Shown: positions 20,504-30,363, numbered from the stretch's first letter. The stretch: DNA of 64,000 bases from an uncultured Schlesneria sp. (GCA_903834925.1 CAILLA010000170.1:1-64000); one strand, 5' to 3'. The notes: generated from the letters alone by a model not told the origin. Made by a program: numbers and translations.

Positions 20504-21970
20504 ATGCCTGGCCGTAATGATCAATGTCCCTGTGGTAGTGGTCACAAATATAAACGGTGTTGCCTGTCGAAAGACCGAGATGCAAAAGATGCTCAAATCA
20601 AGGCAGACCAACTTGAACGGGAAGTGAAGGCGGCCGCAGTCGCACCTGCGGTTCTAGTGCCTCCTGTGAACCAGACCTCGAATTTGGTTTCCCCTCCGCC
20701 AATGCCCGTTGCCACACCGGCGTCAAAGGCCGTTGTTGCGACTCCACCTGACGACCCGCACATGGAGGCGATCTACGCTCGCTGGAATGAATTTGAGGAG
20801 GCGGACGAAGATCTTCAACCAGAGTTGTTCCTGAAAACTCTGGACGAACCGGAGTTAATGGATGACGAGATGGCTTTTGAAATGTTAAGCACGATCTTTC
20901 AAAGTGGTTGTAAATCACCCGAACGGAATCGTATTGAGGAGTTTGTCGGTTTATTGCGCGAGCGACTACCAGGCATTTATGCCGACAGCCGAAAATACTA
21001 TTTGCATTGGCTAATCTTGAATGCCAACGCGACTCACAAGCCAGAACGTCTACTCGAATTGGCTGGCGAGATCGCTGAAACCGCTGGCGAAGACGTTGAT
21101 ATCTACTCAAAAGTCATTCACCTTCTTGCTTACCACGGCTATCTGGAAGCGCTGTCGAAGGCGAGTCGTATCGCCTGGCCGCGGATCAAAGCTTCCAAGG
21201 ATATTATGTGGGGACAACAGGAGTACGCCATCTGGGGTGCCAAATGCGTCCTTTATGAGAGATTGGAGCAGACTCCGGACCTTGACGGTGGCGACCCTCA
21301 ATTGATCGAACAAACGACGTACTTCCTGGACGATTTACAACTCGACTGGCTCAAAGGGTACGTGGATCAAACCAGTGGTCGAACAAGTCGTAATTGGTCA
21401 CTCAGTGATTTTGACATCAAGCCAACGAAAAAAACAAAAGCAAAACGCACGGAGACCCGAGATATTCGTCAGGGATCGAATCCGACAACAGGCGAGGATG
21501 CACTCATTGAGTTTTCGTATGAATTCGTTGGCTATGCGCACCGCCATGACGGGTTTTCATACACCAAAGCAGAATTGGCTCGACAAAACATTGTTGGTTA
21601 CCTGATCGATCGGAAAGCAGGTCGTCTGGAGACGAAAGAATCAGCGAAAAATAAAGTGCAGTTCCCCGATCATCAGCTCTGTCCTGATCAAAACACACTT
21701 AGACGTTTCCTGACTGGCATGCTCACGATGTTGAATTTTCAAAGCTACGACGTCGCTGCGTGCATGGAGCTTATGCCATCATGGTTGCGATTCCTGGAAG
21801 CGCGGGGACTGATTGAACCAACTCAACGAGAGTCGACAATGTCGGACATCGGGATTTTGCATACGGAATTACTCAGCGCATTTGGACCGTCAAATGAAGA
21901 TCCTGTACTTGCTGAAAACTTCCGAAAATGGCCTGAGAATCCCGTGCGGAACGCAGGTCAAAGGTCGTAG
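20504..21970 (+). CDS. SEC-C metal-binding motif protein
   Basis: N-terminal MPGRNDQCPCGSGHKYKRCC SEC-C motif; remainder uncharacterised. Confidence 0.85.
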   Translation: MPGRNDQCPCGSGHKYKRCCLSKDRDAKDAQIKADQLEREVKAAAVAPAVLVPPVNQTSNLVSPPPMPVATPASKAVVATPPDDPHMEAIYARWNEFEEADEDLQPELFLKTLDEPELMDDEMAFEMLSTIFQSGCKSPERNRIEEFVGLLRERLPGIYADSRKYYLHWLILNANATHKPERLLELAGEIAETAGEDVDIYSKVIHLLAYHGYLEALSKASRIAWPRIKASKDIMWGQQEYAIWGAKCVLYERLEQTPDLDGGDPQLIEQTTYFLDDLQLDWLKGYVDQTSGRTSRNWSLSDFDIKPTKKTKAKRTETRDIRQGSNPTTGEDALIEFSYEFVGYAHRHDGFSYTKAELARQNIVGYLIDRKAGRLETKESAKNKVQFPDHQLCPDQNTLRRFLTGMLTMLNFQSYDVAACMELMPSWLRFLEARGLIEPTQRESTMSDIGILHTELLSAFGPSNEDPVLAENFRKWPENPVRNAGQRS

Positions 21971-21982
21971 CATCGGCTGTAG

Positions 21983-22000
21983 CATGGGCTTCAGCCCGTG
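21983..22000. repeat. Short REP-like hairpin CATGGGCT-TC-AGCCCGTG
   Basis: Inverted repeat in the spacer after the SEC-C gene. Confidence 0.45.
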
Positions 22001-22138
22001 CAAACCAAACCGAGTTTGGCCGACGACCAATTGTGTACCGTTCTTCAGTTTTCCTGAGATGTGGAGTTTTCCGTTCTGCGGAATTGCGGCTTCCGCATCA
22101 TTCATCGGCAAGACGATTGTCACTCAGACAATGGTCAC

Positions 22139-23737
22139 TCAGTCCGTTGGGCCAACATATCGCCCCATGAACAGAACACTTGCCGTTTCGCGGTCGCGAA
22201 TCAGAAAAATAAACGGCTTGTCGGCTTTGAAGATCGGATGAAACGGGCGGGTCTTTACTTCAACGACCTCGGCGCTTACATCAAAGCTGACAACCGTTGC
22301 CGCAGCCGCTTCCGTTCCAATCTCACTGACGTCGATAAATGTCTGATGTTGAACTTGAGTAATCCACAGGGGGTCTCCTGGTTGATTGCTCGTCGTCACG
22401 GCATCAAATCGCGATTCATCGGAGCCTTCGAAAGGGCGTACCATCCCCAGCGAACGGAGTGTCGCCGATAATTCTTTCGACCATTTGAGGCTGTATTTTG
22501 GGATCGAAATTTGGACCAGGCGCTGTTCTAATGAAACAATCCACTGTTCTAACTTTTCATGCGTCAATGATTTCTCAAGATCCAATAGCCCTTCAGCAGA
22601 TTGGGGAACGAGAAAGATCATCTGGATTTTGCGGCCCTGGTAATCGAGCGAGAGCATCGTATGCCCTTTTGAGTCAGGGTAAAGCGATGGATCGTCATCT
22701 TTGAGGTCAAACTTGATTTCGTGTGGGGTCGGAAAGAGTTCGCCATCTGATTGAAATGCACCATATCTGGCACTCAAACCATTCCACTGATGCATCATCG
22801 CGACTTCAGTCGAACGGTCGCTCGACTGCTGAAATTGTTCCGGACGAGTTTGAGAAATTTCAAACGGCTGGGCCCAGTCACCTTTGAAGAAGACGGCATT
22901 TGCAATAACGAGTCTCGTCAGGATATTGATGCTTAAAGGGGGGAGGATGTCCTGAATCCGATCGTTTGTCTGTTCCGCAACCCACTGATTAATCTGCAAA
23001 CGTGCAGGCTCGGGACTGGTTTTAAAATCAACGGGAAAAAGCACGGTTCCATAATTCGGTTCCAGCGCCGCGATAAAAGTTGGTGCAATCGGATAGGACT
23101 TCTCCAGCCACAGTGAATTCGCAACTCGCAATTCATAGGCTGACGTTTTGCTCGTAAGCAAATTGATTTCAGTTGCCAGTTTGCTCGCAACCTTCCACGA
23201 GGCGTCGGCGTCGTTCCATCGCTTTTTGCTCGTGAATTCCTCCGTGCGCTTGTTGGACGCCTTTAATTCGGCGCGAAGCCGGGCGAGTCTCGTCGCCACT
23301 TCGGGTGGCACGTCTGGAACAACTGCGGCTTGGAGCTCTCTTTGACCCTGATGCATTCTCGCTAAGTTGCCTCGAACATAACGCAGGACATCGGTCATCT
23401 GATCCCGAGTTTCATCAATAGCTCCCTCAGCGACCATCGAGAGTGCGAGAGAAATCGAAAATGGCGACAGGAGAAGGTTTCTACCTGGTTCGGTTTCAGC
23501 GAGTTGTCGATACAGGTCAACGGCGAATCGCCCATTCGCGATCGATGTAGCCGTCATCTCGTCTGTGACAACCACGATTTTCTCAGGCAAAGCCGCTCGA
23601 TCCTCTTCGATCCGCTCGCGAGCACGTTCTCCAGACGATGGCTTTATCACTGCGACGGTCGTGACAGCAAATACAAGTGAGCCAACCAAGATGCCGCCGA
23701 GAGTCAATCCAAGGGGATAGCTGGAAGTGCGCAACAT
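22139..23737 (-). CDS. Serpin-family protein with N-terminal membrane anchor
   Basis: GRNLLLSPFSISLALSMVAEGAIDETRDQM; LVIANAVFFKGDWAQPF; hinge GTEAAAATVV; C-terminal FKADKPFIFLIRDRETASVLFMGRYVGP. Confidence 0.93.
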   Translation of the reverse strand: MLRTSSYPLGLTLGGILVGSLVFAVTTVAVIKPSSGERARERIEEDRAALPEKIVVVTDEMTATSIANGRFAVDLYRQLAETEPGRNLLLSPFSISLALSMVAEGAIDETRDQMTDVLRYVRGNLARMHQGQRELQAAVVPDVPPEVATRLARLRAELKASNKRTEEFTSKKRWNDADASWKVASKLATEINLLTSKTSAYELRVANSLWLEKSYPIAPTFIAALEPNYGTVLFPVDFKTSPEPARLQINQWVAEQTNDRIQDILPPLSINILTRLVIANAVFFKGDWAQPFEISQTRPEQFQQSSDRSTEVAMMHQWNGLSARYGAFQSDGELFPTPHEIKFDLKDDDPSLYPDSKGHTMLSLDYQGRKIQMIFLVPQSAEGLLDLEKSLTHEKLEQWIVSLEQRLVQISIPKYSLKWSKELSATLRSLGMVRPFEGSDESRFDAVTTSNQPGDPLWITQVQHQTFIDVSEIGTEAAAATVVSFDVSAEVVEVKTRPFHPIFKADKPFIFLIRDRETASVLFMGRYVGPTD

Positions 23738-23949
23738 GGAATGCGTCTCCTATTACGGACAATTGACTCAGGTCCTGCACCAATCACACATTTAATTGGT
23801 GTAATTCAAGCACGGAGTCGGAGCATTCAAATTGAGAGATTTTGGATCGAGAGCAGAGAACTTAATTTGCCCGGCGAATTGAGCATGTTTGAAATTGATT
23901 AAGACAGATTGTCGCAAAAGTCACTGAGTGATTCAAGCTTCAATCGGTT

Positions 23950-25368
23950 TCATGGCGCTTCGTTTTTAGAAAAGTCGTGGCGCAGTGAGGTTGCAATTAC
24001 AGAATAGACCGCAATGCCACTGATGATCACGGCGGTGACAGCCCAAAGTAACTCCGTTCGAGTTCCACGCAGTACGAATAGCCAACCAACCAGAGCGATC
24101 AGGCTTGGTACAGGATACAGCCACATTCGGAATGGCATCACGATCTCGGGACGAGTTGTTCGCAACACGTGCAAGCCGATGATCTGAGCCACGAACTGCA
24201 CCAGAATTCGCACGGTCACCGCAGTTTCAATCACGATATCTAACGGAACATAACAGAAGACGGCGGTTAAAATCCCCAACGCCCAAAGTGAGACGACGGG
24301 GTATCGCTTAGTGGGATGAACGTACGCAAACGCGGGCAGAAAATCACCATTTAGTGCTGCAGCAAAGGGGATTCGCGAGTATCCGAGCGTGATGGAAAAC
24401 ATGCAGGCAAGAACGGTCCACAGGACAAGACCAGTGAAAATCATGGCGATTCTTCGACCGTAAAGAGTCTCCATAAATAATGCAGCGATCTGTTTGGATT
24501 CCATCGCCTGCTCCCACGGAACAACAGCAATGATCGACAAATTCATGGTCAAGTAAATCGCTGCAACAATGACGACTGACGCGATCACTGCACGGGGGAT
24601 AGTTCGGCCAGGATTTTGTACTTCATCGCCAAGGTGACAAATGTTGTAGTAGCCAAAGTAATCATAGATCGCGATCAGCATGGCAGCACCCAAACCGTTG
24701 AACCACGTCCCGTTGATTTGGAAAGCGTCCGGAGGAAACGTGATGAGAGAAGCGTTGAAATTCATCAGTCCTGAGATGATGACGGTCGCGACCGTGACCA
24801 GCGTTCCCGCACAGAGGACAAGCCCGACCCAGCCAACAACCTCAATCCGACGCGACAACATCCAGGTCACGAACAAGCAACCGACCGCCGCCAGCGTGTT
24901 TGCTCCGCCAGGAATTTGCCACTCGCTAAGCAGGTTGGACAGGTCCGGAAAAATGTATTGCAGATAGGGAACCGCACCGATGTACCCCGAAGCAATTTCC
25001 ATGGTGCCACTGACAAGAAACTGCCAGACGAACAGAAACGGCAACATCCGTCCCCATCGAGATGATTGCTTACCGAAGATCTCGCGCAAAAAGTGGTATG
25101 TTCCGCCACTTCCCGGTAACGCGGCTCCTAGTTCGCTCCAGACCAGCCCGTCACAGATTACGAGCACTGCGGCAATCACCCAGGCAATCAGAGCCTGTGG
25201 TCCGTGCATGGCCGCGAGAAACAAAGGGATCGTGATAAACGGGCCGATCCCCACCATGTTCGCGATATTCAACGCGATTGACTGCGACAATCCCAACCCA
25301 CGAACCAGCTTCGTTTCGCCCGGTGAATCATCTTGTAAAGTCGGAACTTCCGGATTGGGTGTACTCAA
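23950..25368 (-). CDS. APC-family amino acid permease
   Basis: LGLSQSIALNIANMVGIGPFITIPLFLAAMHGPQALIAWVIAAVLVICDGLVWSELGAALPGSGGTYHFLRE plus multiple TM helices. Confidence 0.93.
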   Translation of the reverse strand: MSTPNPEVPTLQDDSPGETKLVRGLGLSQSIALNIANMVGIGPFITIPLFLAAMHGPQALIAWVIAAVLVICDGLVWSELGAALPGSGGTYHFLREIFGKQSSRWGRMLPFLFVWQFLVSGTMEIASGYIGAVPYLQYIFPDLSNLLSEWQIPGGANTLAAVGCLFVTWMLSRRIEVVGWVGLVLCAGTLVTVATVIISGLMNFNASLITFPPDAFQINGTWFNGLGAAMLIAIYDYFGYYNICHLGDEVQNPGRTIPRAVIASVVIVAAIYLTMNLSIIAVVPWEQAMESKQIAALFMETLYGRRIAMIFTGLVLWTVLACMFSITLGYSRIPFAAALNGDFLPAFAYVHPTKRYPVVSLWALGILTAVFCYVPLDIVIETAVTVRILVQFVAQIIGLHVLRTTRPEIVMPFRMWLYPVPSLIALVGWLFVLRGTRTELLWAVTAVIISGIAVYSVIATSLRHDFSKNEAP

Positions 25369-25664
25369 GACTGAATGTTTCCCGCGAAGTGAGAATTGTC
25401 AATCCGCATTGTTGCGACAATGCTTCTCTCAAGTGATTTGTTGATCGGCTCGTTCGATTCGAGAAATCCACCGAATGTGGCGTTCATACCACCACATGGT
25501 CGAGCGGTCGAAGTTCTGACGGATCGAGCGGATTCGATTCTGTTTCGTTCACGGAATGCATTTCAATCGAAACGCGTCGTCGCGGCAACAATGGCTGAAT
25601 CATGTAATTCACGTACGAGTTGTGAGACGACTTGACTCAGTAAGTCAAGTTTTGGGATATCTTT

Positions 25665-25833
25665 AAAGTAGCCATCGTCGCGCCGCGTGATGAGCATGCG
25701 TCGGAAGCGATTCAATCGTTGCCAACGCATCGGGACAGATAATGCGTTTGATATCCTGATTTGAAAACACACTGATTGATATTAGCCGGGTTCTCGAACG
25801 ATGCTCATCACGCGGAGCGATGATGGCTACTTT
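25665..25833. mobile_element. MITE-like element, copy A (169 bp, 33-bp terminal inverted repeats)
   Basis: Left AAAGTAGCCATCGTCGCGCCGCGTGATGAGCAT (25665-25697); right ATGCTCATCACGCGGAGCGATGATGGCTACTTT (25801-25833), 31/33 matching. Same length as copy B. Confidence 0.85.
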
Positions 25834-25843
25834 GTTCGAAAAG

Positions 25844-25873
25844 CACTGCTTGACCGAAGACGGTTAAGCAGTG
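25844..25873. repeat. GAAGAC-loop CACTG hairpin, copy 1
   Basis: CACTGCTTGACC-GAAGAC-GGTTAAGCAGTG. Confidence 0.8.
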
Positions 25874-25915
25874 GCACATTCGTTTGAGAAACCAATTTAT
25901 CACAAAGAAAACGCT

Positions 25916-27715
25916 TCAAGGCATTGCCGTCCTCGGCTCGCGAAGCCATTGAATCAGCAGATCCAGCTCTTGCGATGAAAGAAGGTTCAACTCGGGATGC
26001 CCTTGATCGGCGACAAACTCGGGCATGCGATCGTTGCGGTCACCGTAGAATCTGGTATCGCTTGGCTTGGAAATCAGTTGTTTCAGCCAGCTTGATGACG
26101 CATAGCCAGTTAAATCAGGAGCCGTTCCGAGTTCGCCTTGATCGTGGAATCGATGGCAGTCAGTGCATCCCCCACTGGACTTGATCAGTTCTCGACCTTT
26201 GGCAGCATCCGGTGAATCGCTGCCTTCTGTTTGTGCTTCCACAGCGAGCGCAATCGCCATCGCATGGATTTTCTGATTCTTGACTGCGGAATCCTCTTTT
26301 CCATCATCTGCAAACAGGCCCTGAATATGCTGGACCATGTCTCCTTCGCGAAACTTTGTTCGGCCAAAATAATCGTCGGAGGCAATCCGTTCCGAATCCA
26401 GAAATCCCGTGATCCAATCCACCGTTCCAATTCCGTAAAGATTTGGTGCCGATGGCTCGGAGGCAACCAATACCGGGGTCTTAGGACCTGAATGAGAATG
26501 ACAGCTTAGACAATGGCGGGCGAACAATCGCGGGCCTTGTGTCTGAGGATCTCGCCGCAGTAACTCGATGGCTCCTTTTTCTGTAATCGGTTCGGTCTTT
26601 GCCAATTCCAAAGCTCTGGCAGAAAGCTTTTCGAATTCAGCAGTCTCGGCCAGGTATTCGGGATCTTGTCCGTCCTGAAGGAACGAGATCATCGTCAACC
26701 AGGACCATCCTCCAAGACAGGCCACAACGATGACGAGACGGCAAGCCACCGCCAGCCAGTGTGAACGAATGCGATCAACGAATGGTGCCGCCATAAATCC
26801 CAGAAGAAACGCCGTGGGAATGACCATCGTTGCAATGAATTCGGTATTCCCCGAAAAGTGTCGGCGCAACTCGAACAGCCAGCGGAAATACCATTCGGGT
26901 CGAGGGGAAAATGCCAGGTTGGGATCAGCCGGCGCATACAGCGGCGCTCCGTCTTTCCAGGCGAAGAAACTGATGATTCCAATGATGATCGCCAGACTGA
27001 TCATGTTTCTTACCGACTGATACGGCCAATACGTAAGAAGCTCTGGTGTTGACGTTGGTTCTGTGTCGTCAGGTAATCGAAATGGACTATGCTTGACCAC
27101 CTGCTGCAGGTGGATGAAGCACAGTCCTCCGACGAGGACGGGTAACAATCCCACGTGTAGAAAATACAGCCGGGTCAGGGTGAGACTGCCGATGTCCTCA
27201 CCGCCAAACAAGAGTCGGCGAAGAAAGGGCCCAAAGACAGGGGTCGATCCGAGGATATTTCCTTCAACCTGGATCTGCGCAATCCCCTTCTGACTGACAG
27301 AAAGAGGGTTACCCGTAACCGTCCAGACAATCATCATCGGAAACAGAAGCAGTCCGGTGATCCAGACCAGTTCCCTGGGTGCTCGGTAAGCACCGGTGCA
27401 AAGGACTCGCAAAACATGCACGCCGAAAAGAATAATCATGGCGTGCGACGCGTAATGATGAATTCCGCGAAGAAATCGGCCGGCGGACGACTGGTCAATG
27501 AAATGAACGCTGGCCCAGGCACTGGTCATTGACGGACAGTAGGTCGCCATCAACAGCAGTCCCGTGATGCACTGAATTACGAGCAACCACAACAGGCAAC
27601 TGGCACTGGTATAAACCCAGCCAGGACCGTTCGGGAGAATTCGATTACTTATTCGGCTACGGATGAGGCGATAATCCAGACGCAAATCGAGCCAGTCGAC
27701 CCAAGATTGCATCAC
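25916..27715 (-). CDS. Cytochrome b fused to C-terminal di-heme cytochrome c domain
   Basis: Cytochrome b core (RGIHHYASHAMIILFGVHVLRV...); C-terminal CLSCH and CTDCH heme c motifs. Confidence 0.93.
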   Translation of the reverse strand: MMQSWVDWLDLRLDYRLIRSRISNRILPNGPGWVYTSASCLLWLLVIQCITGLLLMATYCPSMTSAWASVHFIDQSSAGRFLRGIHHYASHAMIILFGVHVLRVLCTGAYRAPRELVWITGLLLFPMMIVWTVTGNPLSVSQKGIAQIQVEGNILGSTPVFGPFLRRLLFGGEDIGSLTLTRLYFLHVGLLPVLVGGLCFIHLQQVVKHSPFRLPDDTEPTSTPELLTYWPYQSVRNMISLAIIIGIISFFAWKDGAPLYAPADPNLAFSPRPEWYFRWLFELRRHFSGNTEFIATMVIPTAFLLGFMAAPFVDRIRSHWLAVACRLVIVVACLGGWSWLTMISFLQDGQDPEYLAETAEFEKLSARALELAKTEPITEKGAIELLRRDPQTQGPRLFARHCLSCHSHSGPKTPVLVASEPSAPNLYGIGTVDWITGFLDSERIASDDYFGRTKFREGDMVQHIQGLFADDGKEDSAVKNQKIHAMAIALAVEAQTEGSDSPDAAKGRELIKSSGGCTDCHRFHDQGELGTAPDLTGYASSSWLKQLISKPSDTRFYGDRNDRMPEFVADQGHPELNLLSSQELDLLIQWLREPRTAMP

Positions 27716-27733
27716 CAGCCTCCAATAAATATG

Positions 27734-28309
27734 TCAGACACCAGCGACTCGGTGATCCAGACCTGTTCGAAATTTCTCATATTTAATTTCCACCCAATTG
27801 TCGCCAGTTTCGTCATCGCAAACAAGTCGACATTCGAGTTCATCCAAATCACGCGGTGCGATATTCCGATCGCCGTTTTTTGGATCTGGAAGCTGTTGGC
27901 CACCAACGCCAAATGAGGCCCGGTGACAAGGACAAACAAAGTTCTTGCCGCCCGATTGTAACTGCACCTGACATCCCATATGGGGACAGATACTGCTTAA
28001 TGCTCTGACGGTTTGCTTAGCTGGACCGGTTTCTAACGAACCGTCTGCTTCTCGTACCAGCCATACTCGGCCAATCGCCTGCCGATCAGACAGAATCCAC
28101 GCATCCAACTTTTGCCCCATAACTGGAACCATTGTCGGACGACCTGGTATCAGATCCTTCACTTTAACCAGTCGTGAAAACTGCGATTCAGCGGATGATT
28201 GCTGTTGCGTCCCACCAAGAAAGAAAGAAATTCCCGGCAAACCAACCAAAGCTGCGACTCCTGCCGCAAGCCCACGACTGACCCATTCCAGCAATTCACG
28301 CCGATTCAT
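27734..28309 (-). CDS. Rieske 2Fe-2S protein
   Basis: CPHMGCQVQLQSGGKNFVCPCHRASFG Rieske motifs with an N-terminal TM/TAT-like segment. Confidence 0.95.
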   Translation of the reverse strand: MNRRELLEWVSRGLAAGVAALVGLPGISFFLGGTQQQSSAESQFSRLVKVKDLIPGRPTMVPVMGQKLDAWILSDRQAIGRVWLVREADGSLETGPAKQTVRALSSICPHMGCQVQLQSGGKNFVCPCHRASFGVGGQQLPDPKNGDRNIAPRDLDELECRLVCDDETGDNWVEIKYEKFRTGLDHRVAGV

Positions 28310-28370
28310 CGAGATTGACTTTTAAGGTGAGTTTTCAATTGATGAGTTCCGAACAATCTCGACATCATCT

Positions 28371-28955
28371 TCAGGCGATGTGATCAACAGGGTGGTCGAC
28401 CAGGGAGACCAAAGCGTCATCCAGACGTCGAACATCAGCATTGACCTGGCGTGATTCCAGGTGATGCCGAAACGCTTGTGAAACGGAACTTCCCAAACCC
28501 TGCACCCACTCGGGCGAATCGCCACCCAAGGTACAACGACCAATACATGATAATGGCCGGGCGATGGAACAGGCACACATTCCCGTCTGCGTCAGCATGG
28601 GACATGAGCAACCATGATTTCGTGAGCGTTCCATGACTCGCTGCATTTCCCCGTCACGGCGTTGTCGCAGTTCATCAGCGATGGCGATGGCCTCAACGTT
28701 AGTGACCACCGGGACGAAGGATTCGCAATCGCTGGATGCCAAGTGCAAGCTGTCAGAAACCCCGCCGGTCAGTCGAACCAAACTTGAAGCAATCTCAACA
28801 AAAGTCGGCTGATTTTGGAAAGTAGTGGCTTCGCCCCCAGTTGCATTGGATGCGACCCGAACTTCGCGAAACGCCACATCTGCAAAGGCCAAGGCCATTA
28901 ATCCGAAGACAAACAGGACAGACAGAGGCAACATCAAGAAAATTACGCTCGCCAT
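28371..28955 (-). CDS. Membrane-anchored Cys-cluster protein, first gene of the Rieske/cytochrome b operon
   Basis: N-terminal TM helix; CSCPMLTQTGMCACSIARPLSCIGRC cysteine cluster; same strand, 61-bp gap to the Rieske gene. Confidence 0.72.
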   Translation of the reverse strand: MASVIFLMLPLSVLFVFGLMALAFADVAFREVRVASNATGGEATTFQNQPTFVEIASSLVRLTGGVSDSLHLASSDCESFVPVVTNVEAIAIADELRQRRDGEMQRVMERSRNHGCSCPMLTQTGMCACSIARPLSCIGRCTLGGDSPEWVQGLGSSVSQAFRHHLESRQVNADVRRLDDALVSLVDHPVDHIA

Positions 28956-29021
28956 CGCTTTCTCCTCACTATGCGGACATGTGGATAACGATATCCAGTA
29001 TCGGCTGTGTTGAGACGAATG

Positions 29022-30005
29022 TCAACTCAAATTGACCACATTATTGGGCCGCTCACCACGAAGTACCTGAACCACCTGTTCTATGGCCTGGGTTCGCATC
29101 GCAATCAATGATTCGGTCGAAACGAATGCAGCATGAGGTGTGACGATGACTCGTTCATCGCAGTAAAGAGGGTCGCTCAAACTTGGCGGTTCCGGCTCGA
29201 ACACATCCAATGCAGCTCCGGCAATCTGATTCTTTTGTAACGCTTCCCACAGGGCGATTGGATCAACCAGTCCACCACGCGAGGTATTGATCAAGTACGC
29301 CGTTGGCTTCATCAGGCTGAGACGTTCGGCATTAATTAAATGCCTGGACTCCGCAACTAAAGGAGCATGGAGCGAAACGAAGTCACTGTTCTTCAACAAC
29401 TCGGGCAACGCGACCATCTCGCAGCCAGTCCCGTGATCAGAGCCCGAAGGAGTGTATGCCAATACGTTTAGCCCCAAGGCTCTCATTTTTGGAACCAGTT
29501 CGCGCGCGATGCGCCCCAGCCCAATCAACCCAACTGTCTGCCCCGATAATCTTCGCATGGTCGTGGCGGCACCGAGATTGTATTCGCCGCGCTTGGTCCG
29601 CCAGTGAAAGAAACCGATGCGGCGAGCACATGCCAGAATCAGGCCCAGCGCGTGGTCAGAGACTTCTGACACGCAGTAGTCCGGACAGTTGGTAACCGGA
29701 ATGCCAAGTTCCGTCGCAGTGGTCACCGCAATGTTGTCGAGGCCAATGCCGAAACGTGAGATGACTCGACAGCGCGGCGAACTTCGAATGACCAAATCAG
29801 TAACGCGAGCCCATGTCGTGGCGATTGCATCGACGTCCGCAGCCAAACGCACCAGCGTTGCCTCGTCTGTTGCAGGGGCTTCTATCAGTTCTGCGTCCGC
29901 AGCCTGCAAAATGGCCGTTTCAATTGCAGTATCAGGCCATGCACGATCAGTCATCAGCACACGAAACCGACGTGACATTGTTGTCTTACCTAATAAAACA
30001 TTCAC
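29022..30005 (-). CDS. D-isomer-specific 2-hydroxyacid dehydrogenase
   Basis: GQTVGLIGLGRIARELVPKMRALGLNVLAY NAD-binding; TAYLINTSRGGLVDPIALWEAL; ALDVFEPEPP. Confidence 0.94.
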   Translation of the reverse strand: MNVLLGKTTMSRRFRVLMTDRAWPDTAIETAILQAADAELIEAPATDEATLVRLAADVDAIATTWARVTDLVIRSSPRCRVISRFGIGLDNIAVTTATELGIPVTNCPDYCVSEVSDHALGLILACARRIGFFHWRTKRGEYNLGAATTMRRLSGQTVGLIGLGRIARELVPKMRALGLNVLAYTPSGSDHGTGCEMVALPELLKNSDFVSLHAPLVAESRHLINAERLSLMKPTAYLINTSRGGLVDPIALWEALQKNQIAGAALDVFEPEPPSLSDPLYCDERVIVTPHAAFVSTESLIAMRTQAIEQVVQVLRGERPNNVVNLS

Positions 30006-30095
30006 ATGAACAAAACTGTTGCAGGCTGTGCCCCTGCATCGGACTTCTTCAGGATTGAAACTTGACTCAATGAGTCAAGTTTCAGGAGTTCTTTC

Positions 30096-30264
30096 AAAGT
30101 AGCCATCATCGCTCCGCGTGATGAGCATGCGTCGGAAACGATACAATCGTTGCCTTATCCTCGGAATAGAAACTCCATTTGAATTCCTGATTTGAAAACA
30201 AGCTGATTGATATTCGCCTGATTCTCGAACAATGCTCATCACGCGGAGCGATGATGGCTACTTT
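30096..30264. mobile_element. MITE-like element, copy B (169 bp, perfect 33-bp terminal inverted repeats)
   Basis: Left AAAGTAGCCATCATCGCTCCGCGTGATGAGCAT (30096-30128); right (30232-30264) is its exact reverse complement. Confidence 0.88.
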
Positions 30265-30333
30265 TTTCTGAGGCGAAGCCTCTCTGGAGTCTTCTCCGAC
30301 GCAGTGTCTTCTTTTTTTGAGACACTCGAAGAG

Positions 30334-30363
30334 CACTGCGTGACCGAAGACGGTCATGCAGTG
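30334..30363. repeat. GAAGAC-loop CACTG hairpin, copy 2
   Basis: CACTGCGTGACC-GAAGAC-GGTCATGCAGTG. Confidence 0.8.
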
